The notes below the pieces were generated by a model that did not search any database, was not told the origin of the DNA, and saw only the letters and a list, made by a program, of their open reading frames with translations. DNA of 64,000 nt from Eublepharis macularius. Lineage: Eukaryota > Chordata > Lepidosauria > Squamata > Eublepharidae. The translations under genes and the position numbers were made by a program. Positions 44,672 to 58,900 of the stretch are shown one piece after another. The stretch lies in NCBI RefSeq assembly GCF_028583425.1, contig NC_072797.1, positions 25,516,001 to 25,580,000 on the forward strand, in the 5' to 3' direction. Numbering within the stretch: position 1 is the stretch's first letter; each line of letters starts with the position of its first letter.

Positions 44672-44846
44672 TGTGATAGAGATCAGTTCTCCTGGAGAAA
44701 ATGGCTGCTTTGGAGAGTGGACCCCATGGCATTATACCTCGCTGAGGCACCTCCCCTCCCCAAACCCCACTCTCTCCAGGATCCACTGCTGGAGCCTCAA
44801 ATTCCACCCTCTTGAAGAATTTCCCAAGTCAGACCTGGCAACCCTA
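44672..44846 (+). mobile_element. Short GTTGCCA-family element
   Basis: gagatcagttctcctggag, gctgctttggagagtggacc and end cctggcaaccctacagg. The left end is missing. Confidence 0.5.
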
Positions 44847-45413
44847 CAGGAGTTCTCCATGAGGAATATTTGTATTTAGATTTAGTGATTTGTATTGGTC
44901 TTGATCCCTATGAGCTGCTATGGGAGCAAGTAAAATAGCACGATAAATATTTTTAAAAAATACTTAAACAGAGCCTCCCTGTTCAGTGACAGTATAACTC
45001 TAGATTCCAGAAACTTGGACAAATGGGGAAGAAGTCATCTTTCAGTGCCCTGCTCATGAGCTTCTCAGGGACAACTAGCTAGCTGACATTGCAAAACAGA
45101 TGCTGAACGAATAGGTCTTGTGTATCATACGAGCTACCAGGTCAGATCAAGACTAAATTTTCCACCGATGGAAGGGCAGGTGTACTTTCCGACAATTCCC
45201 CCCTCCTGTAGCAGATCCCCTGAATTGCCCCTTATGCCACTCCTGGGGGGGGGGGGGTCCCCTGTCACTCAAGACCAGAATTTCAATGCGATCTATACAA
45301 TGCAGTAGGAGGGGGAGAGGCGGGAAAGTTCTGCTCTTCTGATGGAAGTGCCTTCAATTAAACTTAGTCTGGATCCAACTCATGACCTATATATAAAGAA
45401 AACACAAACTTAC

Positions 45414-45535
45414 CCGGCTGGATCAAAAACCACGTGTGGGAAGCCACAAAATACCGAATTTGCTTGGAAGAGACAACGAGTCCCTTGCTTCTGTGTTCAC
45501 ATTGTCTGCTCTTAATGAGCCCAGCATTGAACAAC
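45414..45535 (-). promoter_or_regulatory. C6: Possible C6-A noncoding exon 1 and promoter
   Basis: On the minus strand CCAGCCGG is followed by the strong donor GTAAGT at 45413, and an AATATATT box lies near 45561-45568. Human C6 also has an untranslated first exon. I see no conserved coding frame here. The transcription start is a guess. Confidence 0.25.
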
Positions 45536-45959
45536 ATTTAAGCAGCAATTCAAAAGAAGAAATATATTTCAGCTTTCTGACCAGAGGTTTATTTGTATTA
45601 GTTAAGTTTTAACAGAACAGAAACTTGGCTTTCAGACATTTAAGCCAAGCTGACTCTAGGTTACAGTATGGATAGATACTGAGCACATGTTGCTCAGAAA
45701 AGTAGATTGGACAACTGTTGTTTTTCAAAAAAATCCTTGGAATAACATATACAATCTTATGAAAGAGGACTTTAAAGCATCTTCCAGTTGATGCCATATA
45801 TAAAATGTACCTTGCTTGAAAACATAGGGTTAAATTCTGATTAAAGTCATGATTCTCAAGGGCCATCCTGTTTTAAAAAGCCAGACACTTCTGGCCCTCC
45901 TTTTGGTAGCCAGTCAGTTCTCCAAAGCAGGGAGGAGCTTGTACCTACAGGACACACTT

Positions 45960-46093
45960 GGGCTGCAACCTTCTACAATCCTAGTTGGGTGCTGCAGCAA
46001 CCTTCTGGGCTGCAACCTTCTACAATCCTAGTTGGGTGCTGCAGCAACCTTCTGGGCTGCAACCTTCTACAATCCTAGTTGGGTGCTGTAGCA
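45960..46093. repeat. 47-base minisatellite, about 2.9 units
   Basis: Units begin gggctgcaaccttctacaat at 45960, 46007 and 46054, nearly identical. The near identity suggests a recent tandem expansion. Confidence 0.9.
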
Positions 46094-46487
46094 AGGGCTC
46101 AGCCAGCAGCACAGGAGTGTCCTTGAACATGATCACACTTTTGTTACTCTATGAAGCTTCCTTTTATCAAGTCAGACCACAGGTCCTTCTAACCAGTATA
46201 TCAGCATGATCAGGCAGAAGTTTTCCTTATCCAAGATCCTTTTAGCCAAAGATGCTGGGGACCAGCCGTGGGACCTCCTGCCACACACAAAGCACTGGCT
46301 TTGCCAAAAAGCTGCGTCCTTTTTGCTGTCCATAACAGGAAAAGGTCAGTCATACAGAAGGCAGGGTTTCCTCTAGTTCTATGACAGCCCATGTCAGCTG
46401 ACTGAGGTGCTAAGATTCTGACAGCAGCTTTACTGTGTATGGTATGCATTTTTGTTATTTCTTCACTTTGTGAATTAAAAAAATGAA

Positions 46488-46493
46488 TTTAAT
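46488..46493 (-). promoter_or_regulatory. Possible C6-B poly(A) signal (ATTAAA)
   Basis: On the minus strand ATTAAA lies about 270 bases past the C6-B stop, within an AT-rich stretch. No AATAAA was found nearer. Confidence 0.3.
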
Positions 46494-46760
46494 TTTTTAA
46501 AAAATACCCATGGGGCATTTTGCTCATGCTCAGAGGCACTGTCTGTTCCGTTTAGATGGAATAGAAGCTGGTTCTATTCAAAGTAAAGGCACTCCACACA
46601 TACTCAGAGGCACACAGTCACATTTTTGAAAGAAAATAAGGGGTTTGGCATGGATCTGAACCCCGCACATGTTGAAACCTTGGAGATAGGAAGTGCTGGG
46701 TCAGCCAGTTAAGCCCCTGAATCAGCACCATTCTGGATAGGCTGCAAATCCCAACAGCTT

Positions 46761-46936
46761 TCAGTCCAAACAGCCTCCCTCGTTCAGTACTTCATTGTTC
46801 CCATTTGAGCACTTCAGTGCTCCCAGCATACAAAGATTGGCTGTCACCTTTCTCGATCCGACCCGAACACAGAAAAGATTCCCTCCACCTCGGGGGCACT
46901 GGTAAGGTAGCAAGCATAAGCACTCAGCATGTGATT
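46761..46936 (-). CDS. C6: C6-B last exon: end of FIM2 and stop
   Basis: Acceptor aaatctcag opens codons reading AECLCLLPYQCPRGGGNLFC, VRVGSRKVTANLCMLGALKC and EVLNEGGCLD, then TGA at 46761-46763. All seven cysteines of the C6-A exon are kept. It is two codons shorter than C6-A. Confidence 0.94.
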
Positions 46937-49900
46937 CTGAGATTTAAAACAAATTAAAAAGATTAGGTTAACCGTTGATCAAATCACACTCAGACACATA
47001 ATAAAAGGCTCAAAGTGTAGGACAAATTGTAGCGTATAGACAAGAATATTAAAATGTTGGGCGGGGGGGGGGGATTTGGTAGTTTGTTTGTTTTTTAAAC
47101 CCTGATAGGTTATAAAACTACTAGGAGTTGCTTTACTTCACCCTCCTCATAGAGCCATAAAGGATTGCTGTTGTTTAGGTCACCTTGGGTTCTGAGATGC
47201 TCAAGAGAAAGATAGGTATACAAATATTTGTATCATTTAAATAAATAAGTAAATAAATATTTGATGTAGGATCGCCAACTCCTGCTTGGAAAATTCTTAG
47301 AGATTTGGGGGTGGTGCCTGGAGGAGGCAGAGTCCGAGGAGAGGAGGGAGTTCAGCAGAGATCTGACACCAGAGTCTACCGTCCAAAGCTTCCATTTCCT
47401 CTGGGAACTGATCTCTATATTTTTGGAGAACTCCAGGCCACACCTGGAAGTTGGCAACATTAGCTTACTGCAAAGATTACCTGGGCAGCAAAAATGGGGA
47501 CAGTAAAGGGTTCTGTCCAAGCAGAACTGAATAAGCAATATAATGAAGATCACACATAAGTTAAACTGGTCAGATCTAAGCTGCTGAAAGTCAGGGAAAA
47601 CAACCTCCTTTGCCTTTTTGTGCTATTTTGAATCTATGAAATAACAGGTTAAGATATCAGAGAGATACAAATGTATTTCTTGGCTCTAATACATCTTATT
47701 GTTGACTTGACATGGAAGTAACGGAAGCTATATTTATATTTTCTAACTTGGAGATCCAGTCTTATGACAATGTTTATTATATGTCTTATACCAAGGTAGA
47801 GTTGTCAGCCTCCTGGAATTACAATCAACCAATCTCCAAATGACAAGATCAGTTCCCATGGAGCAAAGGGCTGTTTTGGATGAGTCATTATAACCACTGA
47901 GCTCCAGTTTGGTGTAGTGGTTAAGAGCGCGGGACTCTAATCTGGAGAGCCAGGTTTGATTCCTCACTCCTCCACTTGAAACCAGCTGGGTGACCTTGGG
48001 TCAGTCACAGCTTCTAGGAGCTCTCTCAGCACCACCCACCTCACAGGGTGTTTTGTTGTGGGGATAATAATAGCATACTATGTAAACTGCTGTGAGTGGG
48101 CATTAAGTTGTCCTGAAGGCCAGTATATAAACTGAATGTTATTGTTATGTTTTTTAAAATTTTATTTTATCAAAGTAAAAAAGGGGATACAAAAGAAAGA
48201 AGGGGGGAGGGAAAAGTTAATAAGGTCAAGAAGATTTTGCGACTTATCACTACAAGAATTCTTAGAATACAGTACACAAAAACTTAATCTTTTTCAATAT
48301 CTATCCATATAACAATAAAGATTGCAACTGTTAAGTCCCATTACTGTATATTATTCCTCTATACTTAGCGCCTCCCGCCTCCTTCTCCACACTTAGTAAT
48401 AAAAATTAATAATCAAAAAGGAAAAACTCATTCCATTATTACTACAGTATTTCATATTATCTCTTTATGTAACTGATTAATATAGCAATTCTCTCTACTT
48501 ATCCCTAGCTTTGTCAATGTTTCCATATCCACAAACTATTTTAACAATTAAATATTCAAATGTTATTAATATGTTACTAAATCCTGCCCTCCCCAGGCTC
48601 CACCCCCAAAATCTCCAGCCCAGAGCTGGCAACCCTACCACCTACATAACAACATCAACAACATATACCGCCTTTCAGGACAGCTTAATGCCCACTCAGA
48701 GCGGTGGTGAATTAAACCCAGTTCTCCAGATTAGAGTCCCATGCTCTTAACCACTACACCAAGCTGGCTTTCCCATGATGTCCATGGGCATGATTCCACT
48801 TGCCAACACCTTTCCTGGAACTCACCAAGTGTTTTTAGAAAGTAGGTGAGGCCCTTGCCCAGCAGGACATCTAAGAGCTAAGCTACAAGAGACAAATTAC
48901 TTGAGGAGGAGCATGTGAAGGGAGTTGCAATGTTAGCTGGGAAGCTGAGTTTTAAAAGCCATTGGAAGGCTTTGTCAATTTCCTCTCTCTACAGAGCCAG
49001 GGAGATCCCCTGCTCAGAGGGTTTATTTCCTCTTTTCCTCCTGAAGGCTCTCTCAGTTTCACCTCCCCTTCTAAGAGACAAAGAGGAAATAAACAAACCC
49101 TCTGAGCAGAGATCTCCCTAGATCTGTAGAGAAGAGAAATTGACAAAGCCTTCCAATCTCTTTTAAAACTCAGCTTCCCGGCTAACATTGGAACTCCCTT
49201 CACGTGCTCCTCCTCATGTAATTCATCTCTTGTAGCTTAGCTCTGAGTGGCCACTGGAGATCTAATTGGTTGGGCAGATTAAAATAATGTTGTTTCAGCA
49301 GCAGATGCTGCCACAGTGTTGGTTTTATTTTTATTTATTTTACTTAAAATATTTGTTATTTTTTCCTCACTCCTTTTCCCCAGTGTATTAAAAAAAAAAT
49401 CCCTCTTCTCCTCTGTATTTTGGCTTCCTGTGCGCATGCATGTATGTAGGGCTCTGTGTTCTGTGGCCACCATTTTGTGGTTGTATCAAGCGCCCTGTGT
49501 CAGAATTCCAAAGCTGCCCACAGGCTTGAAAAGGTTGGAGATTCTTGTCTCTTACTGTTCTTATTACATTGTTAATTTTTATGATCCACTTTGAGTCTCA
49601 GCAAGAAACATGGAATATAAATAAAGTAAATAAACAAAACTAAATAGCGGGGCAGGAGGGGGGGGTCCCTTTGGTTTTTCTTGGGTCTCTTTCATCTCTC
49701 TGTCAGGTTCTTGTAATGTACATATTTTGCCTTTGCCTTATACCTGCATATAATTTCCCTTTTTACACTAAATAACTAATTATACTACTTAACCTGCTTT
49801 GCTTGTTCTGTATGTTTGAAACTTGTATATAATGTGTGTATATCAACAAAGGATAGTAAGAGACTCAAAGGCTATTGATATTTCCCGGCACTGGTTGAGC

Positions 49901-52900
49901 TTTGACAATGTTTCTGAAGCAGCCATTTTTGCTTGAGAACTAAAGTATTAATTGTTGGTTTCAGGAAGGGGGAAGGGAGGCCCTTCCTTTCCTGAAGAAG
50001 TTTAATTCACTCTCCATCCTCCTCCTCCTGACCTCTGTTCGCAAAACAGCCTCCCTTCCCTTTCTTTCTTGGCAGGTTGTTGTGTGCCATATGCCAGCCA
50101 AACATTTCACAACTTTACGGGAAAAAACTGTGAATGTTTTCCCCTGTTGCACAATAATGGCTGTACAAATAACCCCATGGGCTTTTTTTACACAGAGATG
50201 ATGAATTCTTCATTAAAACCCTTTATTTATTTATTATAGCTACTTGTATAATATGAATTTCTGACTGAGTGAGGAGAAGAAGATCAGAGCTCTAATGAGA
50301 AGGAGGCTGGCACTGGAAAGGCTGTCCCAAAACGTTGGCAATGATCCCTTCCTGAATCGAGAAGAGCTGTAGCTCAAGTTTGCCTTTTTGGTTTGCATGA
50401 TGTTCTTCTTGCTCTCAGATATGTTAGAACTGCTGGGGGTGGGCAATCCCCCGCTCCCACCGCCCACCTCCCACCATCGCTTACCTGGCCGGGGGGGGGG
50501 GGAAGGTGAGGGAAAGCGCCTCCTGAGGCATGCTCCTGGGCAGTGCAGCATGCTACTGTGTGCCACAGAGGATCAATTTGGACCCCAAATGGGCCAAATC
50601 TGGCCCATTAGGGGCCTAAGTTGACCTGCTGTGAAGCACAGGTGCTCTCCAGGGCCCTCCCGGCAGCACTCCCATGCTCTGCAGCCCCCAATGGCCCCCA
50701 ACGGGCCAATCTGGCCACTGCAGAGCCCAGGAGTGCTGCCAGGAAGGCCCTGGAAAGCTCCTGCTCTTCACAGTGGGCCAATTTAGGCCCCAAATAGGCA
50801 TGATTCAGCCCCAAACAGGCTGAAATCAGCCTGCTGCGGTGCACAGGAGTGCTCCCAGGGGTGGCACAATGCCATCACTTCCAGGAAATGATGTCATCGC
50901 ACAGCTTTGGAGCAGGTGACACCTCCCACCAAGAGGGTAAGGGGACCTGGCAACCCTATCAGAAACACTTACTGGCCTGCATGCTACCACCCTGCTTGGC
51001 AGTCTGATGCCTTCCAGCGCTTATGTAGCCTTCCCATCTACAGAAGTGCACTTCTGCCACTTCCAGCTGAGAAAGGCTCCCTAAAGCTGAAGAAAGGCTT
51101 CAAACTTTGCCAAGTGGAATGGTAGAATACAGCCCATTGCCACACGTTTCATGGCTGAATTGTACAATGGGAAACAGTTTCTGAGGCTAAGCCCCAATTC
51201 AGGCCATTTCCACATGGGTCATTTGCTCTGGGTTCAATGCTGTTGGGAAGCAGCATCGGGGTGCATTTGTGCACCACCCAGAGTTTCCCCAACTTTTATC
51301 GCATCTTTCCTAAACCTGCTTTGGTGTGAAGTTGTAAGAAAGATCTCAGCAATGCCTGTATGGCTGCCATGGGAGTAGGAAAATTCGCTAGACCTCTGGA
51401 TATAACTGAATTTTGTTATAATACTATGAAGATCTATGTACCTAAGTTTTCATTTCTTAAAAAAGTAAGTAGCCTTTTTCATTGAAGAGATGTGTCACCC
51501 CCCCCACCCCCATATCACCATAATAAAAGGGACTAGAGACTTCCTTTCTGAAAAATGAAAGCTGGGAATTCAGAGAACCTGACACACAGGTTGATATGAC
51601 GTTATAACAATATAAAGTTATTCAAGTGCTGTTTTTTTAAAAAAACTGAAAAGTCCTTGTGGTGTTTGCATGGAGGGGGAGGGCCTACACCTGGGGACTG
51701 GGGCAGGGTAACCATGGGGAAATCAGCCATATTGATTACAGTTGCCAGATGGGGTCTGGAATAATTCTGGACCCAGACACAGCACAGGTGCAGGTGGCTG
51801 GCTGGGTGTCCGGGCTAGCTAGCCACCATGCAGCCACAGGAGGCTGGCCAGGCAGCCCACTCCTACTGGTGCCATGCAGTCACAGGGGGCCAGGGGGCCC
51901 ACTTCCACCAGCACTGTACAGGAGGATGGGCGCCCAGCCAAGGTTTGTGGGAGAGCCACACAACCACAGGAGTAGGGTTGCCAGTCTCCTGCTGGGGGCG
52001 GAGGATCCCCTGCTCCCACCCTCCACCCCCTGCCCCCGCTTACTTGCAGGGGAGGCATAGGCCTCCTGGGGGAATGCTCCCCTCCTGGGGGAATGCTCCC
52101 AGGCGGCGTGGCACGGATGGGGCCACTCCCATGCTCCTCAGCAGCCCATTCCAGACTGATTCGGGCCCGATCCGGGCTGATTTTTGGGACTGATTTGACC
52201 CTCCCCCCGCAGAGCACAGGAGTGTTCATGGGGGTGGCCATGACCCACACAATGATGTCACTTCCCGGAAATAAGATGTGCTGACATCACTTCCCAGAAA
52301 TAAGGCGTGATGACATCACTTCCTGGAATAACAGCAAATAAGGTAGGTGCCGGGTCCCCTGCCTCCTGCTGGGAGGACAGGGGGACCTGGCAACCCTACG
52401 TAGAACCGTTGCAAAGTTTGCAAATAAAAGTTCCAAGGTTCAATCCCCAAGCTTTCCAGTCAGAAGGATTGCAGATGGCAGGGCTGACCCAAGACCTTGG
52501 AGACCTGCTGCCACTCAGAGTAACAACAGAGGCCTAGACAGACTGTTATGTTTACATGGGGAGGGCTTTCCAAGACGGGGCATGCCACTTTCAATTTTAT
52601 CCCCCTCCATCTTCCACTGATTAATCACTTTGAAAATCTTTACAACAGTATTAATTGCACTAATTAATTAATTAATGTGACAGGTCTAATGATCACAAAT
52701 ATGATACGTTTCAACCATTAGCACATGCTAAGAGAAATGACAGGATTTGGGAGCCATACATACCTGAGCATTTTTCCCAGTCGTAGCATGTGTCATAGCC
52801 ACAGGTCTCCCTCTTCGTGCTACGCATAGAGATTCTGGCCCTTTCTACAGCCCAGCTCAAGTCAGAGTCACTGGGGCAGGGGCCGGAATGCAGGAAGTGG

Positions 52901-55900
52901 AATGAAAGGTCGCCCAAGCACTTCTCTGCCAAGTACTGACAGCTGGACTTCGTAAGGGCCAGTTGTGAAGCTGAATCCAGCACACACAGCTCTTCCGAGT
53001 AGTGCCTGCCAAGGAACAGAGGCGATGTTTAGCTGGATAATAGAAGTAATGAGAAGAACTACATGCCACAAGGAAATGTTCCTCAGATTTGTTTATTGGG
53101 TTAGTAATACTTGAACTTGTTTCAGAGGCTGTGATTATTGTTTGGAACTGGGGTCAAATTAGATGATATGGTAGATCTGTGAATGGATCCCCCAAACAGT
53201 TTTTTATCAATTAATACGAGTCACGGGAAGACCCCAATTTGACTCTGGACTGAAGCACTGAGGAAAGGAGGAAGAGGTTTGTTTTTTTTTAAATCTCCGT
53301 GTCATTTTCCCCAACTTCAAACTCACCCCACCCCCATCCCAAACAGATGCTCTTGCCTTCACTGGAGTAAAAATATCTCTTTAGTTTGGCCTTCAGCGAA
53401 CCTTGTCTAAGCGTTCCAAGGTTGTTTTAGCCATCATCAAATATGCAACAGCAAAGTCGTCTGTAGAAGCGGCATCGAAGCACTTACTGAGGTTGCATAG
53501 ATTTGCCTTCAGGGCTTAAATTTAACTGCACAGTCTAGAGATACCTTGGAAACAAACAGCTGGGGCAAAACACAGCCCGCAGGCCACAGACAGTTGAAAA
53601 GTCTCAAGCCAAGTGCAAATAACTATCACAGAGCTGAATTTAGTTTACTGAAGTAGTGAGTGCGCGCACATTCTGAGCATGCCCACCAGAATCACACCTG
53701 AAAGGATCTGAAGCAAGAGGCAGAAATGAGGGAATTAATTATAATACCATTAGGAATGTGCTGGCAGATGTGGAAAGAAAACTTAAGGGGAATGAAAGAG
53801 GAATGAAAGAGGGAATGAAAGAGGGAAGAAGAACACTATGCAAATCCATTCCTAAGGTCCAGCCTCTGCAGGGAAGGTGCATGGGAGGAAAAAGCAGAAA
53901 GGGGCTAAGCATCCTCCCAATATGATGACAGTAAATGGCTTGAATATTGGCTGGGAGAGGAAGAAAGCTCCTTCTGAAGTCTTGAGAACTGAATAGTCTC
54001 TAAGCTTACCAAGCAAATGTATAGGATTGTTGGAAAGCAGACATGGAAAAGGTTTTTCAGAAAACTGAAGGAGGTATGAGGAGCAGTACTGATTATGGCA
54101 TGCACACTAAAATCATATTGGTTGTGGTTTTACAGGATTCTTTTATAAGCCTACGAGACCTGTTTAACTAGAGATGACAGCGGAACAAAAGAAGAGTGTG
54201 CGTACCCAAAGGGTAACGATGATACCTCTTTCCACAGTTGTTGATTCTCAGCCTTTGTCATTAGGAAATGCAATAGTCTTGAATTTTCCCACATCCGTTT
54301 CAACCAAATGTTAGTAGTTCTGTTAGAAACATTTCTAAATGAATGAAAAAGTGTAGTTTCACAACATGTATCTTACCCACAATCCTCCGTTGGGGATGCA
54401 CACACACACTGTGATCCAACCTGTTTTTGGCCGGGACTACAATTGCCTTGAATTCTAGTCTGTTCATCTGTAAGAATAAACAATACTCTTATTTTCAGGA
54501 GTAGCAAAGACTGAATACTAGAGCTCTGTAGCCAACAGAGCATGGGAGACCAAAGTTGAAACCCATCCGTGTAAATTCATATGATTTCTTGTTTGGATTT
54601 ACCTACTTCACAATACAATTAAGAAGATAAGACAGCCAGTGTAATGCAGTGGTTACACTGCCAGAACAGGACCTGAGTTCAAATTTCTACTCAGCTATGA
54701 AGCTGACTGGGTAACTTTGGACCAGCCCCTCCCTCTCAGATGATAATGCTGATCGCCACTTTCGGGTCAGAATTTTCCACCAGTCCAGGGATCCTGCAGG
54801 TTTTTTGCCTTCCTCTAGGCATTGAGAAGGAGTCGTTGGGGAATCCTGTGAATTTCCTGCATTGTGCAGGGGGCTGAACTAGATGACACTGAGGTCCCTT
54901 CCAGTTTTATGATTCAGGTAAGATCATAAATGTATTGTACCTTGTTCTTGGGAGATGCAGAGTGCTTTTTCTTCTCTGCCCAAGTTTTCAAAATAGTGCA
55001 GGCTAAATACATACTTGCATGCACACATGCGCATTCAGAGAGGACAGATAAATGTGAAGCACAATTACATACAGATATTTATGTATAGCTCCCAGTTCAA
55101 ACAAATCAAATACCTCATCAGTGATTGACAACCCACTCTGGATCACAATAATTATCTCACACTGGCCTTGAATGGTAGACTTCTCTTACTTACAGGCAGC
55201 CCTTCAACTTAAAAATAAGTTCTTACCAACAACAATAGGCCACTGAACAGACACACAGACCCTGGCTGGGGAATCTAATTAACACAGTGGGAGAACATTT
55301 CAACCGTTAATTGGTGTGGCACAGCTAAAGGCCAGGGTGGGAACCTGAACTCTAGACATTTAAAAAAGCCTTTTTGATAGACATAAAAAAATTGCAATAT
55401 TCAGAAACCAGTGGGAGAACATTTCAGTCTACTAGGATGCTCTGTTCTGACCTCAAGGCCCCCATTCCTTCAACAAAAGATCTTCAAAAGGGAGACTCCA
55501 GTGTCAAATGAATGAATTGGGATTCTTTAAGTGGTTTCATAACACTTCCCCTCATGCAAAGGGAACCAAGATTTAAGATGTTTATATCCTCTATCTTAAC
55601 CAAACTTGTGTCTTCCGATGCTTTACAAGCATTAGCTAGATTAGCAGAACTAGTGAACAGTCTCTGTATTTTTCTGATTAGATCTGAATATTACATCATT
55701 ACATTTCATTCTGTGCTTCCTATATTTTATGGCTCCTTGATGCTGCTTCTCAGTGAGTACCCAAAATGATCATTCTTGCATCCTCCACTTAATCATCATA
55801 ACAACCACCCCATGAAATAAGTTAGGCTGAGATAGAGAGCCATAGGACCAGGGTCACCCACTGAGCTTCTATGGCAGGCTTGGGATTTGAAATGGGGTTT

Positions 55901-58900
55901 CCCAGATCCTAGTCTGACTCTCTAACCATTACACCACTCAGACTCAATAAATAAAACTCTAGATGTCATAATGCAAGATCAAAAAAAAAAAAGACACACA
56001 CTGGAGGAATGGAGATTTGGGTGTTCTCTAGTCCTTGTTACCTCTCCTGCAGGTGAGGGGTCTCAGAATAGGAGGTGACCAGGATAAGTCTTTCCTACAA
56101 GCATATTGTGTGTGGCCAGTTAGGACAAAGGCAGTAGGACACGTTAGCTGGATGGTTTCCCCAATCTGGTACTCGCTTTTAAATGGGGAGATGGAGACCT
56201 GGTGAGATACTGATGGTCTGGGACAGGCAGATGCTAGAAGAAAAGGAGCTTTAATTAGCACATGATGGAAACAAGCCAGCAACTTTAGCATGGGATAAAA
56301 GGTATAATAAATTTTTTCTCTACGTGTGGCTGAAAGATCAAAACACACACATATACAAATATAAGTCCAGGGCATTTTTTCTGTTGGTATACTATACCAG
56401 CACCTCTTTCAGCTAGAGGGGCTTGGGCTGGCTGCACTGGCATACTCCTCCCCCCCCCCTTTTTTTACACAAAAGCACTACATGTATTTTTAAAAAAGAA
56501 CCATTTTGAAAATTGGCATTCTGATCCACTGGGATTAGTATGACTATGGAGTTTTCATCCTTTGAAGATTACATTTCAGTTTTCTTCTGTACACACACAC
56601 AGAGATGCCATTATCATTTACATTCACAGCTTAATTGCAAATATTTTTCTGGTCCTCCTTACGTTGGCATTCGAGAAGCTGCTGTGCCCATGTTTGGTCT
56701 GGCAGGCAGCGAAGGAATTGATAGCCAACCAGGTTGTACCCGCTTAAACACACAACTTCAGCATCTTCTCCAACAGCATAATGGCTCTTTTCGTTCTGAA
56801 ATATTTGGAAAAGGTTTGTTCACTGCAAGAAAGTGTGGCAATCAGAATGGGGTTTAAAAGCATGTATTTCACAAAATGTTGCATCACAATGCTGTGTATG
56901 CCTGTTCTTCATACAAAAAAGCAAGAAACCAAAACATAAGGGCACCAATGCAGAAGACAAAGAAGGAAGAGGGGAGAGAGAAACCCCAAATGGTACCCTA
57001 AAATTAATATTTTAATGCATTCTGAACTTCTGAGCCCTTTTGAGATTTTCTTCCTATTCTTGGTCTTCAGCATTGCTGCCCCACTCTTTTGGGGTCTCTT
57101 TTTTAGGATGATACCAAGTCCTTTGAGAGATGGTATCAGACTTCTTGATAAAGTCTAATTAAGCAGCTTCATGCTGGAATCTCCCTTTAATTTTCTTTTG
57201 CTGGAGAATGTTGAGTCTGAAATGCCCCTCCTCTCCTGTTTCTGAATATTTGCAATGTCAGATTTGTGTCCATTTACTCTTCTGGTGTACTTTGGTCACA
57301 TCAAGAGAAAATAAGACTCATTGAAAAAGACAATAACGCTAGGAAAAGTTGAAGCCAACAGAAAAAAGGAAGATCCAACAGGAGCTAGATTGACACAGTA
57401 AAGGAAACCATGGCCTAAGGCAGTTAGTGACTGGCTATTTTGGAGGTTGTTAATTTATAGGGTCACCATAAGTTGGAAGCCATTGACAGCGTATAACATA
57501 CACACAGAGAGACGGACTGACATGTTTGTCCTAGGCAAAGCAAAGCATAGAACAGTGTTGTCACAGGCCCCTAAATACTGACATTCCATTTCACTATGAT
57601 AGCTAACAGCTATCCTTTCTTTATTAATGTCTTAACTAGACATAGGCATGAACCAAAAAAATTTAACGAACCAGTGGTTCGTGGTTCGGTACCGACAACG
57701 AACCTAAACCAGCAAACCGCAACGAACATTTCCTGCTGACGAACCAATTTGAGGTTTGTGGTTGGACTTAGACAGCCCATGTTCCCAGGAAGTGTTTAGC
57801 AGTCTCTCCTCCAGCCAGCACCCAAGTTTGGTTAAGATTGCAATAGGGATCTTGGAGTTATACTCTCTCCAATCCGAGGCCCCCAGGAAACTCCCATTTG
57901 ACACAATTAAAGCCACCAGTTGACGTTGGCCCAGTGTACAAGGGGTTGGCCATCAGAACTGCCTATCAGGGTTTATAGGGATGAGATTGGAGTGTCCATG
58001 GCAACAGAACACCCCCCTCCCCCTCCCTCCCCCCCGGGTGTCTTCTCCCATGTAACCAATTGTAACCAATTTGCAGCTCCGTGGTTGGAAGGAAGACCTG
58101 CTGATCAAGGTAAGCTGGGCTTTGATTCGGGTTTCCAGGGTGACAGAAGGAGTGCAGACGGAGTTCAGGCATTCCCCAGCTCCATCTCCAAGGGAACTGA
58201 TTGATGGTGCCTGACTGTCTGGCTTCACGAGCCGCAGGCGAACACAATGAACTGGGCTTCTAACGAACACTGGTTCGTTGGCCATGGACCTTCACAAATC
58301 ACCAGTTCGCAAACAGACAATCAGGCAGTTTGTGGGGTTTTTTGGTTCGTAATTCGGTTCATGCCCATGTCTAGTCTTAACAGTCTTGAAAGCTAGTGAG
58401 TTTCATCAATAGGTAGCAGCAGCAGACAGAATAGGACCAGAGCCACTAATTTTGGCCAAGTGATATTATGTACACTACAGCATGAATGGTTAGGTGGGTT
58501 CCCTCCCCCAACACATACCCATGTTAACAAGAACCAGTATACATAAGCACTCACTCTGATGAATCCATGTTCCGGTGGGTCTGGTTTAAGGCATCCCAAT
58601 TCAGGCTGGCCAACAAAAATGTCACTCTCCCTTTTGGCTTCATTGTCATTTATACACAAGGCTCCCCTAAAAGAAATGAATCACAGGGAAAGGCTATCTT
58701 GTTGGATTCCCTGCTGTGAGACAGGATCCTTTATAGATCACACTTTACAACTGGATCAGCATGACATCAGTCAGCAGTCAATGTTGCAGAAAGCAGCCTG
58801 TGCAGGCAAACAGCTCCACAATGCCAAATGCAACCACACAGTAAAACCAAAAGTCGAAATGACATCAGTTGTAATAAATTAAAGAAATAAACGAACACCT

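Larger units (their letters stand above)
42450..46760. other. Intergenic region between C6-A and C6-B
   Basis: About 4.3 kb. It must contain the C6-A promoter. Contents are a Penelope-like composite (43282-44045), a SINE (44505-44665), a GTTGCCA element (44672-44846), a possible noncoding exon (45414-45535) and a 47-base minisatellite (45960-46093). No other coding exon is visible. Confidence 0.6.
46937..52763 (-). other. C6: C6-B intron before last exon
   Basis: About 5.8 kb, twice the C6-A counterpart. It is filled with GTTGCCA elements (47266-47462, 47796-47893, 50425-50966, 51972-52397), SINEs (47899-48143, 48655-48775) and a PIF/Harbinger-like element (48875-49243). A SINE tail is at 47150-47262. 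Stretches 48150-48600, 49640-50420 and 50970-51650 are unassigned. Confidence 0.5.
56796..58554 (-). other. C6: C6-B intron between CCP1 exons
   Basis: It contains a BovB 3' end (57275-57515) and a complete hAT-like element (57637-58373). The 470 bases nearest the CCP1 exon show no known repeat. Confidence 0.5.

Noticed and set aside
45414-45500. Frame reading GTRCLFQANSVFCGFPHVV before a strong donor, considered as a coding exon.
   Set aside because: It does not match any C6 or FIM residues; the true C6-B last exon is at 46761-46936 and the true C6-A start is at 42449. A noncoding exon remains possible.
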